DNA of 64,000 nt from Deltaproteobacteria bacterium (GCA_019307815.1 JAFDIV010000010.1:1-64000), one strand, 5' to 3'; positions 35,614 through 43,756 are shown, counted from the first letter of the stretch. The notes: generated by a model not told the origin, from the letters alone. Made by a program: numbers and translations.

Positions 35614-35751
35614 TAATATTCCTCCGTTGCATTAACCATCCTCAATTAAGAAATCTTATCAAAAGCTAGGAAGCATAAAAGCGATCAGCGGTCGGCATTC
35701 AGCTGTCAGAGAAATCAATGACACATGCTAGAAGGCTAGGATGCTGGAAAG

Positions 35752-35994
35752 CTAGGCTGCTTTGGCAGATAGGTTGACGACCTCAAACTCACGTTGCCCG
35801 CTTCTAGCTTCCTGAACAATTTTTTCCACAGAAGATGCCACAGAATCACTGAGCCATGCCTCACCACATTGCTGACACACATCGGCTGGAACGTTTCGAA
35901 AAACAACTAGTCCGGACCCGAAGTCTACTGTAAACGTGGTTTTACCTGGCCCCATTGTTCCCTTGCACAGAGGGCAAATGCTTTCTCTAGTCAT
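35752..35994 (-). CDS. YgiT-type zinc-finger antitoxin, second copy
   Basis: An 80-residue near-duplicate of the protein at 26528, with six differences (K3R, T38D, E58K, K64R, I73V, A76S). Both zinc-binding CxxC pairs are kept. Same 8-bp overlap with its toxin. Confidence 0.87.
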   Translation of the reverse strand: MTRESICPLCKGTMGPGKTTFTVDFGSGLVVFRNVPADVCQQCGEAWLSDSVASSVEKIVQEARSGQREFEVVNLSAKAA

Positions 35995-36322
35995 GTGTGG
36001 TCTCCCTTTTTCTGCGAGTTTTCAAATCCTCTTCGAAATGTTTCAAATCTGGCGTGTAAACAGTAACAACATACGCCATCTTTTCCAACTCATTCCAAGC
36101 AATTACCACATGGTAGACTTTATCTTCTACCTTACCAAAAATGAGGCAACTGGGCAATCCTCCTGAAGGATGATATTGTTCTATAATGTCACCCTTCTCC
36201 ACAATTTTCTCTACATCTTCCATTGAAATATTTCTTTCCAACAGACGAACAAGAGCATGCTGTCTCCATTCCACCTGACCTTCAGAAAAAGCATGACGGA
36301 TGCTGGCAATATCTATGGGCAC
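35987..36322 (-). CDS. DUF4258 family toxin, second copy
   Basis: A 111-residue near-duplicate of 26763-27098 with about 12 differences, mostly conservative, several in the middle (S-M-E-D-V-E-K, K-V-E-D-K). The differences suggest either drift or specificity change; whether each antitoxin still neutralises both toxins cannot be told. Confidence 0.85.
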   Translation of the reverse strand: MPIDIASIRHAFSEGQVEWRQHALVRLLERNISMEDVEKIVEKGDIIEQYHPSGGLPSCLIFGKVEDKVYHVVIAWNELEKMAYVVTVYTPDLKHFEEDLKTRRKRETTHD

Positions 36323-36413
36323 TTCAAATCGATTCCTCGAGTGCTACGATACTTGCATGCAATTCCAAATTTTTTAATGGTGAATATTGAATGAGACAGC
36401 AGCTAGCCCGCCA

Positions 36414-36478
36414 CAAACATGGCGGGTAAACCTGCCAAAAAGATGGCGGGTAAACACTCCACAAACATGGCGGGTAAA
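36414..36478. repeat. three tandem GGCGGG hairpins
   Basis: Three copies of CCCGCC/CCTGCC ... ATGGCGGGTAAAC in a row, just after the coiled-coil gene's stop. Possible terminator or repeat-mobilised stem. Single copies at 32075, 33158, 34793, 42299; a related GCCCGACGGTCAGGCGGGC stem occurs at 57750 and twice at 58721-58780. Confidence 0.8.
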
Positions 36479-36481
36479 CGA

Positions 36482-37270
36482 TCAGTCGTCAAGTTGGAAA
36501 GATTTGTAAATTAGAAGCCCCTCGATTTTTTCCATAGCGTACCGTTCCACTTTGGGCCTCACCAGATGCGTAACCAGGACGGGAATAATTTTACCTCTAA
36601 AAAAGGTGCTAAGCCTCCCTAGCCGCTTGAAAAATTTATCCACATCCTTCTTTCCAAGTCGGGATCTACTCTCTCCAATAATATAGATTAAGTCACCATT
36701 GCTTCGGCCTTCGCCGTAAATATTGATTTCTTCTTCCTGGCCGTCAGGGTATTCAATAAATCTCCTGTCCATTAAATCAATGCGAATGCCAAAATCCTTT
36801 TCTAAAATCTTGGGCAGCCTGGATATTGCTCTATTCTCTAAGGTATATCCAACAGTAGCAGAAAGGCCTCCTATCTCTTTTTTCATATTTTTCTGCTCTT
36901 TTAATACACCTTGTAGAATCTCCTCAGTCTTTTTCTGGGCTTCGGCTAACTCTTCAACGCGGGCCTCAGTGCGTTTCTGGGCCTCGGCAAGCTCTTCAAC
37001 ACGTGCCTCAGTGCGTTTTTGGGCCTCAGCAAGCTCTTCGACTCTCAGTGCCAAGGAGTCAAGACGCGTTTCAGTGCGCTTCTGGGCTTCGGCCAGCTCT
37101 GCAAGCCTATCCTCGGTTTTTGCCTGGGCCTTCACCAGCTGCATTACTACAGAGCGAAGCTGGTCGTATTCCTCACGCGCCACCTTGATCTCGCCTACGC
37201 GTTCATCGACTATTGCAATAATAGTCCTGTAAAGCTCGGGAGTTATTTGTTGTCCAGAAGATTCAGCCAT
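36482..37270 (-). CDS. coiled-coil protein with nuclease-like C-terminus (DUF3782-like)
   Basis: A 262-residue protein. Residues about 40-125 are a coiled coil built from near-identical 14-residue units of the type [14 protein letters not shown] repeated four or five times. The C-terminal 120 residues ([46 protein letters not shown]) resemble the PD-(D/E)XK fold seen in DUF3782/DUF1626 proteins, but the expected ExK reads ESR. Role unknown; often linked to defence or mobile regions. The coiled-coil DNA repeat (CTCTTC-AAC/ACG units) may vary in copy number. Confidence 0.65.
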   Translation of the reverse strand: MAESSGQQITPELYRTIIAIVDERVGEIKVAREEYDQLRSVVMQLVKAQAKTEDRLAELAEAQKRTETRLDSLALRVEELAEAQKRTEARVEELAEAQKRTEARVEELAEAQKKTEEILQGVLKEQKNMKKEIGGLSATVGYTLENRAISRLPKILEKDFGIRIDLMDRRFIEYPDGQEEEINIYGEGRSNGDLIYIIGESRSRLGKKDVDKFFKRLGRLSTFFRGKIIPVLVTHLVRPKVERYAMEKIEGLLIYKSFQLDD

Positions 37271-37502
37271 TTTTCAACATCACATCTTTAGTTTATAACC
37301 CTTATATCTCGGTTCAGAGATTATTGTCAATATCACGCCCTCCCTGTTCCCCTAAAGGAGTCAGGAGATAGAAGCTATGCAGCCAGACGGCTAAGCAGCA
37401 AAGGTACAAGGATAAAGGCGAAAGGTTAAAGATACAAGGTTCATTGAGTAGATGAGTAAGAAGCCCTGATTGCTCATAACTAGTGGATTAGGCATGTTGT
37501 TC

Positions 37503-37679
37503 TTATATTTTTCCTTTTCTGAAAGCTTGTTGACGGGCGATTATGTGAGCGGGGAGGCTTTTTCTCAATTTATTGCCATAAAAGAGCCATTTTAGCTTGC
37601 GTTGCGCAGGCCAGTACCTATAACGCTCAATTTGGTCCTTCTCAACGTAGTAACTGAAACCCTTGTTCTCTTTAACCAT
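37503..37679 (-). CDS. small protein overlapping the nucleotidyltransferase
   Basis: A 58-residue basic protein from the ATG at 37679: MVKENKGFSYYVEKDQIERYRYW then LKWLFYGNKLRKSLPAHI. It overlaps the nucleotidyltransferase stop by 8 bp. Similar short, basic genes follow AbiEii-like nucleotidyltransferase genes in other TA-rich regions. Function unknown. Confidence 0.5.
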   Translation of the reverse strand: MVKENKGFSYYVEKDQIERYRYWPAQRKLKWLFYGNKLRKSLPAHIIARQQAFRKGKI

Positions 37680-38171
37680 CCTGGTCATCCAACAGCTTTC
37701 GCAAGTGCTCAATGTCAGACAGATCCTGTCTTCTCCCAGAACCAAGCTTAAGCTCAATTAAATCTGGTATTGAAGCCACTGGTACTTTAGTATTGCCAAT
37801 CTCAAACATTATAGCTCTCTGCTTTATATCTTCGTAAGGAATACAGGAGTCAATCAACAAATCTATTTCTGCAATGGCCTGGTTAGGGTTCTGGAAGGTG
37901 AAGGCCTTCATATTTTTTTCTCGGATCCAAGTCTCCCTCGCCTTCTCATCTACCAGATCTTCAGATGATACAGGTACCCTAGGAGTGTCCCTAACCGTTC
38001 AAGTTTTTTAATGGTTTTCGTAATATTCTCTTCCTCAAACAGGATCATTAAATCAATATCATATGTCATTCGTGGAATTCCATGCAGATTAACTGCTACG
38101 CCACCCACAACTACGAAATCGATCCCTGCGGTCGTCAGTTCGGTAAAAATGTGCTCAAAGTCCAGATACAT
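37672..38171 (-). pseudogene. AbiEii-like nucleotidyltransferase, frameshifted
   Basis: The first part (VVGGVAVNLHGIPRMTYDIDLMIL) is the GG-x-A-x(4)-G ... D-x-D motif of an AbiEii-type or related nucleotidyltransferase. At about 37983 the frame breaks: the first frame gives LERLGTLLGYLYHLK and stops, while the next frame continues RVPVSSEDLVDEKARETWI ... DLIELKLGSGRRQDLSDIEHL, the normal C-terminus. Restoring one G in the GGG run would give LGDTPRVPV. It may be a real mutation or a sequencing error in a homopolymer. Confidence 0.75.
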
Positions 38172-38207
38172 GGGGATAAAAAGCGAGAAAGCTAGGATGC
38201 CTGGACG

Positions 38208-39260
38208 CTAGGGAGCCATGGTGCTGCGCCAGAAGCGGGCAATATCGCGGGGCAATGCATGCCAGTACTGGCCTCGGTATTTGGTTTTCACATAGGTCAA
38301 AAAATCCAGGTAATAGCTGGCTGGGTATTCTTCCAGACCGTTTTGTTTGTTTCGAAAATTCATATAGTCAGGATGCGAGTTAAGGAGCGCCATGCCTCCC
38401 TTTTCAGCGACCCAGTCTAATTTCTCTTTCCAAATAGAGATGTCCTTCTCTCTCATTATCACAAATAGAGTATGATCCTGGGGAAGAGTATAAGGGAGTT
38501 CGATGTAAAAGTTAGAGTGGTTTGTTGGGTTTGTTGGGTTTGTTGGGTTTGTTGGGTTTGTTGGGTTTGTTGGGTTTGTTGGGTTACAAGAGCTGGGAAA
38601 CCGGGACGCTGGGACACCAGGACGCGAAACAGGGCGAGCTCTGAATGATCGATGCTGTTGGCTGTTTTTGTAAACGGCGTAAGGGAAGATGGTTCCCACG
38701 CCGTCGGGCTGGGGCTCGAATGGGTCAGTATCAAACGTTGACTGATCATACTCAATATTTAGATCATGGATCCACTCAAGGTTTCTATGCATGGATGGGG
38801 AGTGAAACCCTACCGCATCCCATTCCTCTAAGTAATGATTTATGCGTCTGGCCCGTTCATCAAAAATCTTCCTTGACCAAAAGAGCTTGCCATCGTGGAC
38901 CAGACCATGAACTGCCACCTCAAAGCCATTGTCTTTGAGATATTGCCTCAGCTCGGTTGGGGTAGTGTAACGCTCGGGCACAAAATTAAAGGATGATCTA
39001 AAACCCAATCTCATCTCGGCCTCAGCCAGGTCTCTGACTTTTGAGGCTCCAGAGGCAGTGTCCACGTCGTGGCTCAGGCACAGGGCAAAGCGTTTTCTCT
39101 CGGGCCACCCTCTCCAGCCCTCTGGGGGAGATGCCGCTGAGGGATCTATTGGCCAAACCGCTCTCTTACGTCTTCTAATGGCTGCAACCATGAGCCTGCG
39201 CAAGGCCAGTTGGACTGAGCGGGGGATGAGGGGTTTTATTCTATAGTAGAAACGCGTCAT
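38208..39260 (-). CDS. polysaccharide deacetylase with (NPT)n insertion
   Basis: A 350-residue NodB-family deacetylase of the type found in XrtA/PEP-CTERM loci (DUF3473-like). ALCLSHDVDT is motif 1 with catalytic Asp and metal Asp, EVAVHGLVHDGKLFWS motif 2 with the H-x(3)-H/D metal ligands, and AVGFHSPSMHRN the next motif. Between FPYAVYKNSQ and FYIELPYTLPQ is an insert of about 42 residues made from two intergenic phrases: RPVSRPGVPASRFPSS (from GGACGCTGGGACACC-type DNA) and seven Asn-Pro-Thr units. The insert is on the loop after the third motif. It would N-deacetylate the glycan in the periplasm. Confidence 0.88.
   Translation of the reverse strand: MTRFYYRIKPLIPRSVQLALRRLMVAAIRRRKRAVWPIDPSAASPPEGWRGWPERKRFALCLSHDVDTASGASKVRDLAEAEMRLGFRSSFNFVPERYTTPTELRQYLKDNGFEVAVHGLVHDGKLFWSRKIFDERARRINHYLEEWDAVGFHSPSMHRNLEWIHDLNIEYDQSTFDTDPFEPQPDGVGTIFPYAVYKNSQQHRSFRARPVSRPGVPASRFPSSCNPTNPTNPTNPTNPTNPTNPTNHSNFYIELPYTLPQDHTLFVIMREKDISIWKEKLDWVAEKGGMALLNSHPDYMNFRNKQNGLEEYPASYYLDFLTYVKTKYRGQYWHALPRDIARFWRSTMAP
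38519..38583. repeat. 9-bp array inside the deacetylase gene
   Basis: Seven perfect GGGTTTGTT units, in frame in the coding sequence. Confidence 0.9.
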
Positions 39261-39593
39261 GGAAGAGGGTTACCTGGGTTTGTTGGGCTCCGTAGTTTAT
39301 TGAGTTCAATGGTTCTTTGGGTTCGTTGAGTTCCGTAGTTATTTGGGTTTGTTGGGTCTATTGAGTCAGAGAGTCGAGAGTTCGTTGGGTTTGTTGAGTT
39401 ACAAGGGCTGGGAAGCGAGACAGCCAGACAGCTAGGCAGCGAGACAGCGAGGCGGCACAATGGCTGTCAGCTATCAGCGTTCAGCTGTCAGCAAAAGCAA
39501 AGAAGCTAGAAAGCTGGGAGGCTGGGAGGCCACCTTCAATTTTGAATGTTGAATTTTGAATTGTCCTGACTTCTGGTTTCTGACTCCTAACTC
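39261..39593. repeat. 9-bp array and phrases upstream of the deacetylase
   Basis: 39269-39403 is a GGGTTTGTT/GGGTTCATT-like array directly before the deacetylase start. 39404-39500 has AGCGAGACAGCTAGGC and TCAGCTGTCAGC phrases, and 39535-39565 a TTTGAATGTTGAATTTTGAATT phrase. No gene. Confidence 0.8.
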
Positions 39594-40787
39594 CTATTCC
39601 GCTATCTTTCTGATTACTTTTGCAGGATTGCCAGCGACAATTGTGTTGTCTGGCACATCCCTTATCACAACACTTCCTGCACCGATGATAGCCCCTTCTC
39701 CTATGGTGATTCCACAAAGGATTGTGGCGTTGGAGCCTATGGAAGCCCGGTTCTTGACTATAGTGGGAACAACTTCCCAATCCTCTTCGGTCTGGAGCTC
39801 CCCAGACCCACTGGTAGCTCTAGGGTACTTGTCGTTTATAAACATCACACCGTGACCCACAAAGACCTCATCGCCAATGGTCACGCCTTCACAAATAAAG
39901 GTATGGCTTTGAACCTTGCAGCGCTTTCCAATAAAGGCGTTTTTCTGGATTTCGACAAAAGGGCCAATGCGGGTCTCATCGTCAATGGTGCAGCCGTAAA
40001 GGTTGACGAAGTCTTGGAGGACGACACCTTTGCCGAGGGTAACGTCAGGTGCGATCTTACGGAGGTTACTTGGGTTTGTTGGGTTCTTTGGGTTTATTGA
40101 GTTTGTTGAGTTTGTTGAGTTTGTTGAGTTTGTTGAGTTCGTTGAGTTTATTGGGTTGCAGGGTTTGTTGGGTCCGTTGGGTTTATTGAGTTTGTTGGGT
40201 TTGTTGAGTTTATTGGGTTGATTGGGTTGGTTGGGTTTGTTGAGTTTATTGGGTTGATTGGGTTTGTTGGGTTTGTTGAGTTGATTGGGTTTGTTGGGTT
40301 CATTGAGTTTATTGGGTTGATTGGGTTTGTTGGGTTTGTTGGGTTTGTTGAGTTTATTGGGTTGATTGGGTTTGTTGGGTTCATTGAGTTTATTGGGTTT
40401 GTTGGGTTTGTTGGGTTTATTGGGTTGGGAGTTAAGATACTTTATGAAACCAGAACACATTCTCGATACTGTCTCTGCCTGCTTATAGGTCTCCTGGAAT
40501 TCTTCCTGAGAAATATATCCCTGATCTAGAGCTACGTACAAATGGCTCTGCACTTCCGCGGCTGAACTCTTGGAAATGAATAGAAATTGAGTAAATTCTT
40601 TGTTACTTCGCCGAGAAAACCCTTCTGCGATATTTGCCATGGCTGAAACCGAAGCGCCTTGGATCTGATTGGTTAGGCGAAAATCTTTTTGGAACTTCTC
40701 ACTGCTATTAATCGAATCATAAACGAGTTTAACCAACTTGCGGGCTTCTTGCCAGGCGTCTATTTCTTCAAATTTCGTTATCTTCAT
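39594..40787 (-). CDS. fusion: four-helix-bundle protein, (NKP)n linker, left-handed beta-helix acyltransferase
   Basis: A 397-residue open frame in three parts. Residues 1-118 are a complete four-helix-bundle (23S intervening-sequence type) protein: AWQEARKLVKLVYD, KDFRLTNQIQGASVSAMANIAEGFSRRS, EVQSHLYVALDQGYIS. Residues 119-243 are a tract of Asn-Lys-Pro, Asn-Gln-Pro and Asn-Ser-Thr tripeptides encoded by the 9-bp array. Residues 244-397 are a hexapeptide-repeat acyltransferase: IAPDVTLGKGVVLQDFVNLYGC, VFVGHGVMFINDKYP (catalytic His), IIGAGSVVIRDVPDNTIVAGNPA, close to WbpD/WlbB-type N-acetyltransferases. The tract has no in-frame stop and no ATG, GTG or TTG before the acyltransferase. Each half is normally a separate protein. 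Confidence 0.85.
   Translation of the reverse strand: MKITKFEEIDAWQEARKLVKLVYDSINSSEKFQKDFRLTNQIQGASVSAMANIAEGFSRRSNKEFTQFLFISKSSAAEVQSHLYVALDQGYISQEEFQETYKQAETVSRMCSGFIKYLNSQPNKPNKPNKPNKLNEPNKPNQPNKLNKPNKPNKPNQPNKLNEPNKPNQLNKPNKPNQPNKLNKPNQPNQPNKLNKPNKLNKPNGPNKPCNPINSTNSTNSTNSTNSTNSINPKNPTNPSNLRKIAPDVTLGKGVVLQDFVNLYGCTIDDETRIGPFVEIQKNAFIGKRCKVQSHTFICEGVTIGDEVFVGHGVMFINDKYPRATSGSGELQTEEDWEVVPTIVKNRASIGSNATILCGITIGEGAIIGAGSVVIRDVPDNTIVAGNPAKVIRKIAE
40064..40435. repeat. 9-bp array forming the (NKP)n linker
   Basis: About 370 bp of GGGTTTGTT, GAGTTTGTT, GGGTTGATT and GAGTTTATT units, all 9 bp, translated in the fusion gene. The longest array in the window. Confidence 0.92.
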
Positions 40788-40802
40788 AGTTAAGAACTTT
40801 AG

Positions 40803-40990
40803 GGTTTGTTGGGTTTGTTGAGTTGATTGAGTTTGTTGGGTTTGTTGAGTTTATTGGGTTGCTTGGGTTCTTTGGGTTTATTGAGTTACCTCAGTTTTTT
40901 GGGTTGCTTGGGTTCTTTGGGTTTATTGAGTTACCTCGGTTTGTTGGGTTACCACGGTCTATTGGGTTTGTTGGGTTTATTGGGTTTTCA
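40803..40990. repeat. 9-bp array upstream of the fusion gene
   Basis: Units of GGGTTTGTT and GGGTTGCTTGGGTTCTTT type with GAGTTACCTCGG and GGTTACCACGG phrases, ending 15 bp before the start codon at 40787. Confidence 0.88.
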
Positions 40991-41048
40991 AAGAGGTCAA
41001 ACAATATAACTAACTCAATTGACACAATGAACTCAAGTAACAATTTTC

Positions 41049-42059
41049 TCACGAGATATCTACCGGTGTACCGTTGGTATCCAGCGACTTCTTTGATGCA
41101 ACAAGTATTTTTACGACTTCGAGACCAGCCTCGCCATTGGTTATGGGTTTGTGCCCATTATTAATGCAATCGACAAAGTGGTTGGTCTCAAGGGCTAGGG
41201 CCTCGTGGTCTTCCAGCTTGGGTGCGTACATGTCGCCCACTCGGTATTGCACCTTAAGATGATAAAGATCTTCCTTGGTCTCGTAAAGCTCAACACCCTT
41301 GTCGTAGACCTTCACCTTCTCGCTGGGTTGAGTGTCGTCGTAAAGAATCATTTTGGAAGTTCCCGCAATAAAAGTATCCCTTATCTTCACTGGAGACACC
41401 CAACTAACGTTTATGTGGGCTATGATGTTGTCTTCCATATAAATGGTAAGCAGCGCCTTTGGCACAATGCCATTGCCATAGAAATGGGCACCAGTGGCAG
41501 AGACTGCAAGCTTTTTGACAGGCATGAGATAGTCCATAATGGAAATGTCATGGGGTGCAAGGTCCCATATGACATCTACATCTTGCTGGAACAAACCCAA
41601 GTTGGCCCTTGTGGAGTCGTAATAAAGGAGATCTCCCAACTCGCCCTTTTCAATGATCTCCTTAATCTTCCTCACCGCCCCTGTATATACAAAGGTGTGG
41701 TCCACCAACATGGTCCTGCCCTTGGCTTCAGACAGCTCTATCAATTCTTCTGCCTGCTCCACCTTTTCGGTCATGGGCTTTTCAAGCCACAAGTGCTTGC
41801 CTTCATCAAGGGCTCGTTTTGCAAGCTCATAGTGTGTGGAGACTGGGGTGGCAATGGCCACTACATCAAGGGCAGTGTCACGGTAAAAATCTTCCACATT
41901 GTCAACAAGACGTGTTTGGGGATATAACCTGCCTGCCACTTCCAGGCGGTCACCTGAGAAATCGCAGATAGAATGGAGCTCGAGATCCGGGTGAGCGTTG
42001 AAGTTACGGGCAAGGTTTGGGCCCCAGTAACCGAATCCTATTAATCCTATTTTGATCAT
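41049..42059 (-). CDS. Gfo/Idh/MocA-type sugar oxidoreductase (WbpB/WlbA-like)
   Basis: A 336-residue NAD-dependent dehydrogenase. KIGLIGFGYWGPNLARNF is the Rossmann glycine-rich motif, HLWLEKPMTEKVEQAEELI the conserved E-K-P motif, and DVIWDLAPHDISIMDYL the catalytic D-x(3)-H-D-like motif. With the aminotransferase at 42580 and the acyltransferase it resembles the WbpB-WbpE-WbpD set that converts UDP-GlcNAcA to UDP-diacetamido-uronic acid. It starts with GGAGG upstream. The role is inferred by context. Confidence 0.88.
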   Translation of the reverse strand: MIKIGLIGFGYWGPNLARNFNAHPDLELHSICDFSGDRLEVAGRLYPQTRLVDNVEDFYRDTALDVVAIATPVSTHYELAKRALDEGKHLWLEKPMTEKVEQAEELIELSEAKGRTMLVDHTFVYTGAVRKIKEIIEKGELGDLLYYDSTRANLGLFQQDVDVIWDLAPHDISIMDYLMPVKKLAVSATGAHFYGNGIVPKALLTIYMEDNIIAHINVSWVSPVKIRDTFIAGTSKMILYDDTQPSEKVKVYDKGVELYETKEDLYHLKVQYRVGDMYAPKLEDHEALALETNHFVDCINNGHKPITNGEAGLEVVKILVASKKSLDTNGTPVDIS

Positions 42060-42076
42060 GGCTTACCTCCGAAAGG

Positions 42077-42290
42077 GGTTTGTTGGGTTACCACGGTTAA
42101 TTGGGTTAATTGGGTTAATTGGGTTACCATGGTTTGTTGGGTTCATTGGGTACCTTAGTTTGTTGGGTTACCACGGTTTATTGGGTTAATTGGGTTTGTA
42201 TAACCGCGAGAAAAGTTTAAAGCGAGAAAAGTGAGAAACGTTGAATGCAAGAAAATTTACCGCGAGAAAAGTTTAAAGCGAGAAAAGCAT
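42077..42290. repeat. 9-bp array and GCGAGAAA repeats
   Basis: GGGTTAATT/GGGTTTGTT units and the start phrase (here containing an unused ATG, about 42142-42160) precede the oxidoreductase, followed by GCGAGAAAAGTTTAAA units (42205-42290). Confidence 0.88.
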
Positions 42291-42579
42291 AATAGCTGGG
42301 CCCGCCAAAAAGATGGCGGGTAAAAAGCTAGGCAGCCTGTCGGCCTTCCGCTAATTATGAATCTGCCAGAGGCAGATAAATTTTGAATGTTTAATTTTGA
42401 ATGACATCACTGCTGGAAAGCTAGGAGGTTTACCCGCCTCTGGCGGACTGGAAGGCTAGCAAGCATACCTCTAATTTTCAATGTTGAATAAATCATTGCT
42501 TGGAAGCCAGAAAGCTCGGAGGCTAGGAAGCCGGACAGCTAGACTGCGATGAATTGAAAACTTAAAAAAAGCTGATAGC
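42291..42579. other. phrase-repeat intergenic stretch
   Basis: No gene. One GGCGGG hairpin (42299-42325), CTGCCAGAGGCAG stem, TTTTGAATGTTTAATTTTGAA phrase and AGCTAGGAGG units. Confidence 0.7.
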
Positions 42580-43743
42580 TCAATTCGTATCCATAAATTC
42601 CTTTATGCAGGTAGTTACATACTCAATTTGTTCCCGGGTTAATTCAGGGAACATGGGAAGGGACAGCAACTTCCTGGCTGCTTGTTCTGCAACTGGGAAA
42701 GAGCCCTCTTCATACCCGAGATGTCTATAGGCCTCCTGCAAATGAAGAGGTACGGGGTAATGGAGGCCAGTGGCAACCCCCTTTTCCCCAAGAAAAACCT
42801 GCAGTTCATTGCGGTTTTCTACAAGGATTACATACAGATGGTAAACTGACCTAGCATAGTCAGCCTCAATAGGGGCTTTGACGCCTGGAACTTCAGACAA
42901 AAGTTCATTGTAATAAGAGGCATTTCTGCGGCGAGCATTATTCCACTCCTCAAGACGCCTCAGTTTAATCCTTAAAATGCCTGCCTGGATTGCATCCAGT
43001 CTCCCATTATATCCTTCAAACTCATGGTAATATTTTTTTGCCTGACCGTGGTCGCGAAGCATTCTAATCTTTTGGGCAATGGACTCATCCTGTGTTACTA
43101 CTGCCCCACCTTCACCATAGGCCCCAAGGTTCTTGCCAGGGTAAAAACTGAAGCACCCAATTCGCCCTATGGAGCCAGCTTTTCTTCCCTTATAAAGAGC
43201 CCCATGGGCTTGGCAGGCATCCTCTATGACCACAAGGCCATATTTTTCGGCCAGGTCCACAATGGGATCCATATCCGCAGGCTGGCCGTAAAGGTGGACG
43301 GGGAGAAGAGCCCTAACCGGGCGATTGGTTGACTGGTTGACTAGTTGATTTGTTGAGTCGTCAAAAAAGCATTTCTGTTCAACAAACGTAGAAAGCTTTT
43401 GAGGGTCCATGTTGTATGTGTCAGGATCGATGTCAACAAACACGGGCTTGGCTCCCACTTGGGAAATGGCCTCTGTGGTGGCAATGAAGGTGTTGGGAAC
43501 GGTGATCACCTCGTCTCCCGGGCCAATACCAGCAGCAATCAAAGCAAAGCGGAGGGCATCAGTACCAGAGCCTACGCCAACACAATATTGGCTGTCACAA
43601 AATTGAGCGAACTCTTCCTCAAATCCTGATACCTGAGGGCCACCCACAAAGGCAGCATTGTTCATGGCTTCAGTAAGCATGGGAAGAACTTCTTGTTCGA
43701 TCTGTCTGTATTGAATTCTTAGATCGAGAAATGGCACATTCAT
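42580..43743 (-). CDS. DegT/DnrJ/EryC1/StrS aminotransferase (WbpE-like)
   Basis: A 387-residue PLP enzyme. VPFLDLRIQYRQI is the opening, YCVGVGSGTDALRFALIAAG the cofactor loop, VVIEDACQAHGALYKGRKAGSIG the Asp-x-x-Gln/His pair, and CFSFYPGKNLGAYGEGGAVV the catalytic Lys. Between QKLSTFVEQ and RALLPVHLYGQPADM sits DDSTNQLVNQSTNRPV, an insert encoded by the TTGACTGGTTGACTAG phrase also seen at 110-166. Start has AGGAG upstream. It would amino-transfer to a 3-keto sugar. Confidence 0.9.
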   Translation of the reverse strand: MNVPFLDLRIQYRQIEQEVLPMLTEAMNNAAFVGGPQVSGFEEEFAQFCDSQYCVGVGSGTDALRFALIAAGIGPGDEVITVPNTFIATTEAISQVGAKPVFVDIDPDTYNMDPQKLSTFVEQKCFFDDSTNQLVNQSTNRPVRALLPVHLYGQPADMDPIVDLAEKYGLVVIEDACQAHGALYKGRKAGSIGRIGCFSFYPGKNLGAYGEGGAVVTQDESIAQKIRMLRDHGQAKKYYHEFEGYNGRLDAIQAGILRIKLRRLEEWNNARRRNASYYNELLSEVPGVKAPIEADYARSVYHLYVILVENRNELQVFLGEKGVATGLHYPVPLHLQEAYRHLGYEEGSFPVAEQAARKLLSLPMFPELTREQIEYVTTCIKEFMDTN

Positions 43744-43756
43744 GGATTAGACTCCT

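Noticed and set aside
40064..40990. Regular short repeats resembling a CRISPR array
   Set aside because: The units are contiguous 9-bp tandems with no unique spacers, and there are no cas genes in the window.
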